Part shown: one piece after another, positions 31,991 to 43,025 of the stretch
How positions within the stretch are numbered: the stretch's first letter is position 1
Layout of the letters: every line of letters starts with the position of its first letter
Source of the DNA: Thecaphora thlaspeos
Taxonomy: Eukaryota > Basidiomycota > Ustilaginomycetes > Urocystidales > Glomosporiaceae
NCBI GenBank assembly: GCA_900291925.1
Contig: UWYS01000021.1
Location: 248,001 to 312,000 of the forward strand
Length of the DNA stretch: 64,000 nucleotides
Reading direction: 5' to 3'
Notes under the pieces: generated by a model
Databases searched by the model: none
What the model saw: the letters and a program-made list of their open reading frames with translations, nothing else
Told to the model about the DNA's origin: nothing
Position numbers and translations under genes: made by a program

Positions 31991-33532
31991 CCTGTTGAAC
32001 CATTCCTCCGACTAAAAGCACTGGAGCATGCACAAACACAGCAGGACACCAACGGTTCCTGCAAACTTGATGCTGACTCCATTCCTGATGTCTTGACCCC
32101 AATAGAGAGGGAGTCAAGGCCTGTTGGGAACACGGGAGTTCGAGTCAATGTGCAGGGGGATGCATCAGACTTCAATGGATTGCCATCAAGTTTGCCTGAA
32201 CCGGCAAAGTCTAATGATTGGCTACAAAAGATATCCCTCCATAGCCACTCACGTCTTCCCTTCACCTTCCCCCTTAAATAGACGTTGAGTATGGCCTGTA
32301 GCTGACTGTTGTGGACAACAATGTCCCAACTCTCTATATAGCAGGACCACACTATACAAGTACCAAGATCCACCTTGGGTGGACAACAAGTTGTATATAT
32401 AGTCAGCAACTCGTGGACTTGGTCGACGTCTCTTTCCTTATCAAATCATCATCTCTTCATCCCACTTCCAAGAGGTTTGGCTTCTCTTCTTTCTTCCCTC
32501 AGACTTGACACCAGTCAACACCTACTTTACCCTCTTGACAGTTGTCCATGCTATGCACCCAACCTGCCACAGAGACGTCCTTCATCCATGGAATAGCAAC
32601 AAGGATAATTGGACAACTTCAACCTAGTCTTTGTGAGTAGACAATTACATAAGTTGTGTTGTTGGCTAACCGCAACTTCCCCTTTACTCCTTTCAATAAC
32701 CATGACTGGACCACTGGTGCTTGAGACTGGTGCATGGCGCAATTTCTAGTGGCCTTGCCATTGTCTTGCTGCCTTGGCCTTCTTCTCTTCCTTGCTGACC
32801 CATTGGGGGCTTGCTCGCTTTGCTCCCGTTGTGGCCTTGCAACTGGTCTCCCCTGCAGGCTGCTGCTTGGTCTGTTGGTGCCAGTTGGGAGCTTGCAGCA
32901 TCCCCCCCTGCGGCACCCAGCAATACATGTTTTCTCCTCTCCCTTCTCTCTTCCCCTCGCAGCCAGCCTTGTCTCTCGAGTTGGTGCAGGACCGGCCCTC
33001 TTGTCCCCATTGGCCTGGCTTGGCACAACTCTGTCCTATAACTCTGTCTTTTTGTAGAACATAGGCAATTTTGGGGATGGTGTATTGCAGTCTAACAATG
33101 GTCATGAGGCCCTCTATTTGTACACTAGGAGCCTGCCTGCAATGTGAGCATTCTGCCCTCAATCCTCCATGATGCTCTGGGACATCATCGACATCCCAGA
33201 TGGTCTGAATCCCAATGGCATTATCCTTAATGCCCTGCATTGGATGGGAGTACTCCAACTCCAATGGCAACTTGGCATCAGACCGCATCCCAATTGGTTT
33301 GATGCCTGACTCAATTGCCAACACTTTTCAGCCTGAACTGGGCATGGGGTGCCTCCTGGCCTTTTGCCGCGACCACTGTTTGGCATGCCAGGAGTCCTCT
33401 TGAGCTTAGGTCCTGCTGCCTGCCTGCCTGCAACCACCCATGTTTCCCTCCTGTGCCTGACTGTGCAAAGACCAATCTCCAGGATGTGTCTCTTTTGTTA
33501 TGCCGAGTCCAAGTCTGATGCCGCTTTTTTGA
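31991..33532. other. Relic DNA with a possible solo-LTR-like segment
   Basis: About 32306-32680 begins TGTTGTGGACAACA and has two TATATA boxes (about 32335 and 32395). A CT-rich tract like the leader of an LTR follows, but I found no second copy. On the minus strand 33324-33040 has a short protein-like stretch (GIKPIGMRSDAKLPLELEYS) of unknown origin. Confidence 0.3.
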
Positions 33533-36500
33533 ATGGACACCCTCCACCTTGTCACCATGCACCACCATCATCATCCATCCACCATGCATACATCCACCCA
33601 CCCATCCAGCTGTCCTCCATCATCCTCCTGCCCCTCCCCATCCCCAAATAGCCCATCCTGCACCTGGCCCTCTTGCCTGGTGGCTGCCCTGCCATCACCC
33701 ACCATGCTTGCACCGCAGGCCAAACTGTCTGCCAGCAACCCACATCCCCTCAACAGCAATAACCCTGACCACCAAGATGACAAACCAGGCACTGGACAGG
33801 ACAACATCAATGCTTTTGGTCACCTGCTAAGGGGTGCCTGTATTGTCTCACAGCATGACCTCATCCGCTTCAACTCTTACTCCTCCTCCCACCACCACCA
33901 CTATGTCACCCCAGACAACTACTCCTACCTAGACACCAACAGCGAGTTCAACTCTTCCAACAACTTTCCAGATGACAAACAGCGCCTCTGCTCTACCATC
34001 GCATCCACCATACAGGCAGAGCAAGTGGAAGCACACCACATACACAAACATTTCTAGCTCAGCAACTCATGAAAAGTCACAGCACCATGCCCCCCTCAAC
34101 ACCGCACAATGCCAGGCCCTTACCAAGGCCGCATGCAAGCAGAGCCAGCAGTTGCCCATCCCAAAGTCCAAACAGCTCACTCCCATGCCAGACAATGCCA
34201 CAGACAATGCCAACCACCACCACCACCAACACCACAAAGGTGGCCGCAATGAGGACTAAGTGGCAGAGTACCATGTCACCAGCTTGGCTGCAAAGCTCGA
34301 GGTGCTCCAGGATGAGTTTGGCTCCATCCCCAGCTCCACCCTGGTTGGCAGTGGCAAAAAACTCATCTCTGACAGTCCCATGCTCATGATCTGCAATTTT
34401 GCCATCTACGGCTCCTTTCTTCTCACCACAAGGCAGCTATGCTTCCTCGCCATCCTGCCCAAGGACAATGCCAACAAACTCGCAGCAGCAACAGCCAACA
34501 AAGCAAACACTTCCCACAATCCAAAGCAGCACAACCCTGTCAAACACTCTGGCCCCAGTCTCCTCCACCACCTGCACCTCCGCCCCAAGCGCAGGGTCTG
34601 GATTGAGCTGTGCAAGTCCTCCATCACCTTCTACTGCTCCAGCTGCAAGCTCCACAAGCCTTTCAAGAGCATCTGTCTCTCCCAGGTCCACCGCATCCTC
34701 CCTCACAGCTATTCCAAGCCTTACTGTCTTGTCATGGTTGGCCCTGACCACTTCACCATGCTCGACTTTGACACCAAGGCCGTCCTGCAGTGGCGCAAGG
34801 AGATCAAAGTTGCCATCTTCCACTTCAACAACACTGCCAACAAGATCTGCATCACTCTCCCACTGGAGCACATTCTCAACACTAATGTGGCCAAGTATCC
34901 CAACCTGGCAAAGGTCCTCCACCTCAACATCCTTGACAACCACCTCAGTTCCACTGCCCTCAAGCAGTCAAAAAAGACGGCAGAACCAACTGCATTGGAC
35001 CTGGCGACAATGGGCCACTACATCAGCACCACCTGGGTCAACTTTGCCATGCTCAACAAGAATGCCACTGTCATCAACAACATCCATGAGGCACTCGCCC
35101 TGTACCAAGAGCTGATCCATGCCACAGAGCACAAAAAGATCAACCGCAAGGCTCCCAAGACCATCCTCAAGTTTGATGAGATGACATGGATGTAGCCCAA
35201 TGCTGGCTGTGCCACAGACATCAAGGAGGCCAACTTGGACCAGGGTCAGGCTTCGAGCTTCTGCTCTGTGTTTGGCCTGCCCAATGAGCCCAACAAGTTG
35301 CACATCTACAAGGCCAGCATTGTCCAAGCCCTTCCTTCACCTGGCCACCTGGCCATTGGGTTTGACATCCTCTGCTTCTGGAAAAAGCCGGTGGTCCAGC
35401 TCTCTCACTATGATGAGATCAAGGTCAAGATCCTGCTTGCCCATATTGTTGGCACCAAGACGTACTGAGCCTTTGGGTGGCACCACCATGGATTGCAGGT
35501 CCACATCAAGGTGCACCTGGACCTCTTGTTTGACTTTTTGCACCATGCCAACCATAAGGCCATGCTCTACATGCTGCTGCAGAGTGTTCTTGCCAAAGAG
35601 AAGGCCGCTGTGCATGGCCATGCCAGTCCCAACAACCAATTGAAGCACAGCCATTCTAGCCACAGCAACAGCTCTGCAGTGTTGCATGCATTGAGCTGCC
35701 TCGCAATTCATCCACCTGCCAGTGGCCCCATCTTGTCACCAGAGACCCTCAACTACCTGCCAAGGGTGGTCAACCTGCCAAAAACCTTGCCTGCCATCCC
35801 TCTGCAGAGGTTCTACTGCCTCACCATTGGCTCCAGGGGAGACATCCAGCCATAAATCTCGCTCTGCATAAAGCTCAAGGAGCAAGGCCACCACACCATC
35901 ATCATCTTGCACTCCAAATATTGTGGTTGGGTCAAGGACCATGGCATCAAGTTCTGTGGCACTGGCAGTAATCCCGCAGCGCTGATGAAGTTGTCTGTCA
36001 AGCATTGCAGCTTCTTGCTGGCCTTTTTCAAGGAAATCAGCATGGGCATGGTCCTGGTGCCAAACAACTAGAGCAATTGCATCTGCATCAGCGGCTACTG
36101 GTTTCTGGAAACTGCCAAAAAGGAGTGGACACTGCCCAAGGAGCTTGAGGACTTTCTTGCAAAGGTCAAGGAGGATGACAAGAAGGTCACCTACATTGGC
36201 TTTGGCAGCATCACAATCAACAAAGCCAAGGAAGTGATGAAGAATATCAATGAGGTGGTTGAGGAGGCAGGGATCCGAGCTGTCATTGTAAAGGGGTGGA
36301 GCAGCAGGGGCAGCAATGAGGAAGAAGATAGCCAAGCTGGCGGAAAGCCAGTTGAGGCCAAGGCCAAGAAGTTTGCAGACTGCTACTTGGTTGACTTGAT
36401 CCCGCACAACTGGTTCTTCCCTTGCATCGATCTGGCGATGCACCACAGCAGCATGGGCATGACAGGTGCCTCTCTCCATGCCAGCCTGGTTATGTTGATC

Positions 36501-37078
36501 AAGCCCTTCTTTGGTCACCAATTCTTCTGGACCCAACAGGTTGACAAGCTGGGTGCTTGCATCAAGGTCTCTGGCCTCAGCCAGAGCGCCCTGGTTGATG
36601 CCCTCAAGTTGGCTAGCCAGAACAGGGTCATGATCAAGAAGGCCAAGGAGGTTGGCAAGCAGATCTGCAAGGAGAACGGCACTGTGCAGGTGCTGTGGTA
36701 CATCTATGTCAACCTTGGGCTGGCCAAGTGCAGGATGGTGGCAAGCTGGACTGTGGCCAGGCACAATGACAGCAACTACAGCTGCAGCAGCACCAAGTGC
36801 CTGACCAGCCCTGGCGACAAGGGCGGAAAGAAGGGCTACCATATCCCTGGGTTCAGCTTTGCTAGCCTCTTGTTCAAGGAAGGAATCATGTCACCCCTCT
36901 TGCCCAATGTTGAGGAAAAGGTTCTGTAGGAGCATGGTGTGACTGAAGACATGACCAAGGAGAGGATGAACAAGCTCATAGGCTACAAGAATGCGAAGGC
37001 AGAAGATGTCTGATGCAGGCTTGTGCTGGAAGAGAAGCTGGCCAAGGAGAAGGACAAGGTGGAGAACAAGGAAAACTA
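33533..37078 (+). pseudogene. ATG26: Sterol 3-beta-glucosyltransferase pseudogene (ATG26/UGT80 type)
   Basis: The parent enzyme puts glucose from UDP-glucose on membrane sterols. Fragments occur in the correct order on the plus strand: first GRAM domain (about 34.27-34.46 kb, LTTRQLCFLAILPKDN); PH domain (HSGPSLL...RRVWIELCKSSITFYCSS, 34.55-34.85 kb); second GRAM (KLHIYKASIVQAL...GWHHHGLQV, 35.2-35.5 kb); glycosyltransferase N-terminus FYCLTIGSRGDIQP (about 35.81-35.85 kb). The UDP-sugar domain follows at 36.2-36.9 kb (VTYIGFGSI, LIPHNWFFPCID, HHSSMGMTGASL, IKPFFGHQFFW). In-frame stops occur at 35193-35195, 35466-35468, 35853-35855 and further on. The donor-binding HHGGAGTTGASL-type motif reads HHSSMGMTGASL. 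The N-terminal part before 34.2 kb is only assumed to belong. Confidence 0.85.
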
Positions 37079-37808
37079 GAAATGAGGGGCTTCTGGCCAA
37101 TGGAAGGGGGCAATGCCCCAAGGGAGGTTTTGTGGCTCCTTGCTCTGCACAGCGGACTTGACTTCTGTGTGCTGTCTGGCCATCAAATAGATTTGAGAAC
37201 AGGTGTGACCAATACAGGTAGAGAATCAGACTAGAGGGGCACATCCTACACATTGCGGCTTTGGCTAATTTCGTGTATATATGTACCTCTGGAATGGCAA
37301 GGGACTAATATACCTCATTACTAGTGCTATCCCCTCCAATCAGTGCCAAGGCAAGTGTATTCAGCATTGCGGTCTATAGCCAGGACCAGCCTGTTGTTGC
37401 TGTTCATTGTTGCCCTGCAGAAATGGTGCAGCATGTTGTGGAAGTGGTGCCAATCAAGTTTTCCTCCTTTGCCTTCTTCACCAAGTGTCATTGTTCCACT
37501 CACCCTCTGCTGCACACATCGGTAGATCCATGATTGCTGCACAGCTTACCTATGTCTGGCTCATATGCCACATTTGACATTTGTGTTGCCTGGAACTTGG
37601 CTGGGTGCGTTCCACAATGGCATCTATTTATGCTGCTGTTGTCCCATGCAGAGGTTTTGCACTGCAGACCCTTGTTGAAGGTTGCACTTTGTCAAAGCCT
37701 GGGATAGGAGGGGTTTCAATTCATGGTCAATACTCTTGACACATGACTGAGCCTTCATATTGTACAGGAATACAGCGCACCGGCAGCAGCTCAGACAAGC
37801 ATGTGCCC
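37079..37808. other. Relic DNA, nothing recognised
   Basis: No family similarity on either strand. There is an AT-rich stretch with TATATAT at about 37275. Still CpG-poor. Confidence 0.35.
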
Positions 37809-38961
37809 TCACTGCAACAACAACTTCTGCTTATAGAAGTTGTTGTACTCAGGCATGACCTTCTTGAAAAACTCACCAACATAGATGTCAAAGTGACCCA
37901 TTTCCTTGTAGAGCCAGACAACACCCTTGGACGCTTCCTTTGCATATTCTAGAGTCAGTCCTAGAGGCACTACAGTGTCTTTGCCACAGATTGCGAAGAA
38001 GATTGGACATTTAACGTTCCTGGTGTCCCGTCCAGGTGCGAGCAAGGGAAGCTTGAGCACCAACCTGGCTGTGGCAAAATTTTGCACCTCGATGTCCTGT
38101 GGTACCAGACCAAGGTAACCTTATCAAACATTGTGCATGTTCATCATGGCAACTGAGCACAAGAGTGAGGGAGCACCGGCCTTGGCGTTGGTTCAGCATC
38201 AGCAACATCCTCAGCAATCCTCTCAGAAGGAGCTTGCAAGAGTAGGGACAAGGATATGGAAGCCTGCTAGCCTTCACTGGGTCTGTCAGCCAGTGAAATT
38301 GTTGTGGTGTTGTCCCTGCTTGAGAACAAGAGGTCCTGGATGGCAGGGATCATAGCCCAGAGCGCAGGTACCATGCCAATTGTCTGAGCAGATGCAATCC
38401 CACTAGTGAAAGGGCACTGCTACACCACAGCCTCTTGACCCTCTTTGGCTCCCTTGAGGCTACTGCAATGATGTGGTTGCCTCCAAAGTTTGTCCCAAAG
38501 ATGGCAATCCGGTCTGTATTGACCAATTTGAGCATCTTGATGTAGTCCAGTGCTGCCTTCCAGTCCTTGAGCTGCTTGGGAACGTCTACCAGCTGCCTAG
38601 GCCTGCCAGTCAATGCACCCAGGTAGCAGTAGTCAAAAACCAGTGCATTGAATCTTGCCTGCTGGAAGCGCTCCAAGATGCGGTCAAGACCCATCTCGTT
38701 GATTATGCCAAGGCCATGTGCCACAATGATGATGGGCTGGTGTGGTCTGTTACTGGGATACAGCCATCCTGCACAGATGTCTTTGCCAGAGGCAAAGCGG
38801 ATGTTTTGACAATTGGTCATGATGCTGCTTGGTATTGGAGGTGGAGCTGTAGGAGGTAATGATGGTTCAGACAAAAGCTTGACAACTGCCTGGTGGTGGC
38901 CATTGGCACAGCAGAATCCTCCACTTCTGCATGTGAAAGAGCAGCATTGCCCAGTTGCCAA
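37809..38961 (-). pseudogene. Alpha/beta-hydrolase pseudogene
   Basis: Minus strand. The N-terminal half (38961-38350) contains IRFASGKDICAGWLYPSN, IIIVAHGLGIINEMGLDRI and ALDYIKMLKLVNTDRIAIFG. The nucleophile elbow reads GTNFGGNH where the family has G-x-S-x-G, so the catalytic Ser is gone. The C-terminal third (38087-37809) has the acid-residue region CPIFFAICGKDTVVPLG and the His region YKEMGHFDIYVGEFF. The two halves are joined by a frame-broken stretch (38.09-38.35 kb). The layout matches fungal hydrolases related to X-Pro dipeptidyl-peptidase-like/YcjY-type proteins. It lies head to tail with nothing obvious and is CpG-depleted like its neighbours. Confidence 0.75.
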
Positions 38962-39420
38962 TGCGTGGAATGCACTCTTACACTTCTGTTGTAGCTGGCT
39001 AATCTAAACATAGAGCAAAAGGGATAAGTCCAACATAGAGCATGTAGAACCTGGACGCATGTAGATGCCAGATCTAATCCAGCCTCCTATTCTCCCTTCC
39101 CACCATCACCTCCAACTGCTCTGATTGCCTCCAACACTACACCACAAAGGCTACAGCACCTCTACAGCCATCTATGGCATCACCTTGACCGCCTTTACAC
39201 AACATACACACACACAAAACACCGCCTTGCACCACCCTGCAGCCCCCCAATCAACCATGCCAACAACCAAGGTGTTGCCACAGCAGAGGTCAACTTGAGT
39301 TGAGGCAGCCAAGCAACAACTCAAATGAGAGGCCTGTATCCTCTGTGCCATGCAGGAGCTGGCTCTGGGGAACCACAGTGTTAGGCATAGCCCTTGGGGT
39401 CTTGAGGATACCGCAGAAGC
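38962..39420. other. Relic DNA, nothing recognised
   Basis: CpG-poor spacer between the hydrolase pseudogene and the copia-type element; no coding or repeat signal seen. Confidence 0.35.
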
Positions 39421-39612
39421 GGCCACAGGCAAGGTAGGGGCTTGCAGGAGAGGCCAAGGGCAATTGGGTGTCAACAGTGTACCTTTCTATCTAGGAGACA
39501 GTATAGTAAATTTGACAAAGGAAGCCATGGGGCCCACGGCTTTGTTTCTACTACTTATGGACCAAGGGGTTCCTGTGGGAGGCTGCCTGGCCTCCTCTGG
39601 TCAAGCCCAGCC
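39421..39612 (+). repeat. Left LTR-like direct repeat of the copia element
   Basis: Aligns by eye with 42432-42640. Both share GGCTTGCAGGAGAGG, then GTCAA.GTGTACCTT.CTATCTAG.AGACAGTA, and then a GTTCCTG/CTTCCTGC..GGAGGC stretch. They are clearly the same sequence but diverged, mainly by transitions. The outer limits are approximate. Confidence 0.7.
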
Positions 39613-41798
39613 CCAGCAAGGAGCCAGCCACCACCGCTCCAGCCCAACAGCAGCAGCAGCAGCAGATGCCCATCAATGTTGACTCCATCCCAGCCACATC
39701 TGAAGCTCCAGCTGAAGGAGCTGCTCCTCTGATGGCAGAAGAAGCTCAAGCAGACCAGGACAGCATCCAGCCAACCCTTGATAACGCTTCCTCCTCAACC
39801 ACTGCCTCTGAGTTGACCACGCTGCCTCCAGCTCCAAAGCCTGCTGCCGCCGCTCCCAAAGCACCAGCCACCACCAGACAGGACATCTACATCAACATCC
39901 CAGCTCACCCCTCACATTTCTTGCCTTGGCCAGCAGCACCATCCAACCCAGCCATCCAGCAGCAGAGTCACAACCATGCAAAGCAAATGCGGGATAAGAG
40001 GGAGAAGGCAGCAGAGGAGTGAGCTGCTAACAAGGAGCATGAGCGCTGCTACAGCCTGTGGCACCAGCCCACCAGCACCAAGCAGTACAGCTACAGGGAG
40101 CAGAAGCAGAACAAGAGGGCAGCGCTTGAGAAGAAGCTGCGCAGGGAGACAGCATGCCTCATCAAGATGGTCCAGATGAGCTCCAGTGATGGCAAAGAGG
40201 ACAGCCTACCCATTCCAGTGGACATGGCACTGGCAAGCAAGGAGCATGGTGCCCACTGGGCTGCAGCATGCAAGAAGCAGTTTGACTCACACCACAGCAA
40301 CAAGACCTGGATACCCATCAAGGAGCTGCCACCTGGTGTCAAGCCCATCAAGCACAAGGAGATCCTCATCTGCAAGATGGACAAGGACTTCAAGTTGGGC
40401 AAGTACAAGTGCTGTGTGGTGGCCAAGGGCTTCTCACAGATCAAGAGCATTGACTTCACAGAGACCAAGTCATCCATAGCATGCATGGAGCAAGTCTATC
40501 TTATCATCTCAATTGCAGCGCAACTGGGCTGGCAACCTGACACCGTTGATGCTGTCACCACCTTTCTCAATGCTGTCCTCAAGGAAGAGGTCTATATGAC
40601 CAACCCTGAATGGCCTGGCACCTTTGTCAAGCTCCTCAAGACGCTCTACAGCCTCAAGCAGTCTCCACAGGAATGGGAAGAGATGGTACAGGAAATGCTC
40701 AAGGTGCTTGGCTTCCAGCAACTCATCATCTCTCCCTGCATCTTCATCCACAGCAAAGGCAGCAAGCTGGTCATCATTGTGGTCTAGGTTGACAACTTCC
40801 TCTTCACCTTCCTGAGTGCAGCTGCCATCACTCAAGCCAAGAAGATTGGCAGCAAGTTTGAGATCACAGACAACAGCCCAGCCCAGCACTTCCTTGGCAT
40901 CAAGATCACCTGCAACTGGGAGGAGGGCACAATTACACTGGACCAGATTGGCTATGCCCAGGTCATCTGCAGCAAGCACCTCTCAAGCAACACATCAAAG
41001 CGCTGGATGACCCTGCCAACTGCTGCCATGGAGAAGTTCAAGGGCCTGGTTGACCCTTGATGGAAGGAGTGCTACCTGGCCATCAACAGTGCGCTCATGT
41101 GGCTGGCAGGCTGCACATGCCCAGACCTAGCCTTCACCACCACCTACCTTGGTTGTTTCTCCAGCAGCCCTGGCCTGGAACACCTAGCAGCTATCAAGCA
41201 GGCCCTCAAGTATGTCAACCAGACCAAGAACTTCATCCTGGTCTACAGAGTGCAACATCAGGAGGAGCTGGTCAAGGGCTACTGCAATGCCAACTACAGC
41301 AGTGACAGCAAGCTGGAGTGGCACAGCACCTCTGGCTATGTCTTCTACCACCATGGCAACCTGGTCAGTTGGCACAGCCAGACACAGAAGTGTGTCACTC
41401 AGTCAACCATGGAGGCAGAGTACATGGCAGCATCAGAGGCAGCCAAGGAGGCAGCATACCTGTGCAACCTGCTCAAGGCACTAGGTTGGCAGACAACACT
41501 GCTGATCTTCTTGGATAACCCAGCAGCAACACAAGCAGCCAAGGACCCTCAACATCACCAGAAGCTCAAGCACATCAATATCAGGTACCACTACATCTGC
41601 AAGGCATACAAGTGGCACCAGGTCATCATCAAGGACATCTGGACCAAGCTCAATGCTGCTGACACCTTGACCAGGAAGGGTACCAAGAAGATCCTCACAG
41701 TAGCACACAAAAGGTTTGGTCTCCAGTGCTCAAAGGTGAACAACTCAAACAGCCATGGTGCACAAAGGTCAGGAGGGGTGCACCTCTGGAGCTGAGTC

Positions 41799-42170
41799 AT
41801 AATTGACACTGCTGTTTTGGGACAAAAGTGTCAAAATCAGCGGCTTCAATTTTTGCCAGAGTCTAACTTGCCAAGACATGTCTTAATTGATGCCACTGTT
41901 TTCAACATTTTTGCTCAAACATAGCGGTGTCAATTTTTAACTTTGGGCCAGTTGGGTCCAGAATGGCTCAAATATGGGTCCTGGACCCTGCCCAGAAAGA
42001 ATTGATGCCACTGTTCTAGAGATTTTTTCCCAAAAACAGCAGCACCATTTTTTTGGCTGGGCACCTGGCAGTCTGGCAGGGCTTCTGGCAGGAAATGACA
42101 CTGCTGATTTACAGCTTTTTGCTCTAAAACAACAGTACCAATTTTCCAGGTCAAATGGACAGCTTTGAAA
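41799..42170 (+). repeat. Four degenerate tandem repeats of about 85-110 bp
   Basis: Units start near 41799, 41882, 41998 and 42096. Each begins AATTGA(TGC)CACTGCTGTT or similar. A T-rich core (TTTTTGCTC.AAA) comes next, then an AGCGGT/AGCAGCACCA-type box and a CAATTTTT end. They lie just 3' of the copia RNase H domain and before the right LTR-like repeat. Confidence 0.65.
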
Positions 42171-42431
42171 TTTTGGCTTTTGGCAAAAAAAAGGCCTTTA
42201 GGGCCATATCTTTGTAATAGAGCAACCAAGGACCTGAGGAGGAGAGTTGGAAAGTGGGGTATGGATCCAAGCTGGAAGGTGGAGGGTAGCAGAACCAAGA
42301 GGCTGCCAGCAAAGCATGTGGGGCATACCAGCCTTCTCTTGTTGTAAATTGACCAGTTCCTTGCTTGCTCTTTCCCTTCTCAATATTACCAACCATCATC
42401 AGCATTGATGTAGTCACACCTCTCATTCCAA

Positions 42432-42640
42432 CTAGGTATAGCCACAGGTGTGGTGGGGGCTTGCAGGAGAGGTCAAGGGAAATTGGATGTCAATGGTGTA
42501 CCTTGCTATCTAGAAGACAGTAGAGTACATTTTACAAGGAGGACTGCAGGGGACCACAGCCCCATCTCCACTGCTTATAAGACCCACAGGCTTCCTGCAG
42601 GAGGCCACCTGGTCTCCCTGGGCCAAGTGCAGTGCCATGG
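42432..42640 (+). repeat. Right LTR-like direct repeat of the copia element
   Basis: Partner of 39421-39612, about 3 kb downstream in the same orientation; the shared blocks are listed there. The limits are approximate. Confidence 0.7.
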
Positions 42641-43008
42641 CAGCCAAGCAGGCTGCTACTCATTCCCACAGTTGGGGCAGCCTTGCCCCTGGGGCTGTGA
42701 GGGGATGCATCCAGCCCAATTTGCCCTTGGCAAGACCAATAGCCCCATCCTACCTGATTGCACAACAGGTAAGGGCATATAACATGTTGGTGCACCAATG
42801 CTGCAGTGTGGCCCCATATGTTGGAACCAAAGTTGGGGCTGGCTGGCTGCAACAGTGTTCTAGGCTTCCCAGAGCATGGCATGACATCATCCAGACTCCA
42901 TGGTCAAACATGAGAGGGCCACACTACAATCTGGATACAAACAGGAACAGGAAAATAACTGTGATCCTTAAAACGAGGAAAGGTTCCAATGTGTTGTGCA
43001 GCAAAAAA

Positions 43009-43025
43009 CCCGAAGGAGCTTCGGG
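43009..43025. repeat. Perfect inverted repeat (7-bp stem, 3-nt loop) at block boundary
   Basis: CCCGAAG-GAG-CTTCGGG, preceded by AAAAAA. The CpG-poor DNA stops within about 20 bp of it and normal CpG-rich DNA starts. It could be a remnant of an element end or simply chance; it is too short to be a known terminal repeat. Confidence 0.6.

Larger units (their letters stand above)
39421..42640 (+). mobile_element. Ty1/copia retrotransposon, internally deleted and decayed
   Basis: Plus strand. Between two LTR-like direct repeats lies only the 3' half of a copia pol. A Pro/Ala-rich linker (39666-40022) comes first. RT of the RVT_2 type follows, with CCVVAKGFSQ, DAVTTFLNAVLKEEVYM and TLYSLKQSPQEWEEM. 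The catalytic loop region reads V-stop-VDNFLF (about 40780-40800). RNase H follows (41.1-41.75 kb: GYCNANYSSDSK, VSWHSQTQKCVTQSTMEAEY, MAASEAAKEAAYL). Stops lie at 40020, 40785 and 41058. Gag, protease and integrase are absent, and the first repeat sits directly before the linker, so about half the element is deleted. Tandem repeats (41799-42170) lie between the pol end and the right repeat. Confidence 0.82.
25050..43008. other. CpG-depleted relic block (transposons and pseudogenes)
   Basis: About 18 kb in which many 60-base lines contain no CG dinucleotide, while TG and CA are very common; flanks on both sides have several CG per line. All recognisable genes inside carry stops, frameshifts and lost catalytic residues. 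The pattern is that of repeated C to T change at CpG on both strands. Contents are listed separately. Confidence 0.85.

Noticed and set aside
31991..32680. LTR of the gypsy element
   Set aside because: TATA boxes and a TGTTG start look LTR-like, but the orientation is opposite to pol and no second copy was found downstream of 28.3 kb.
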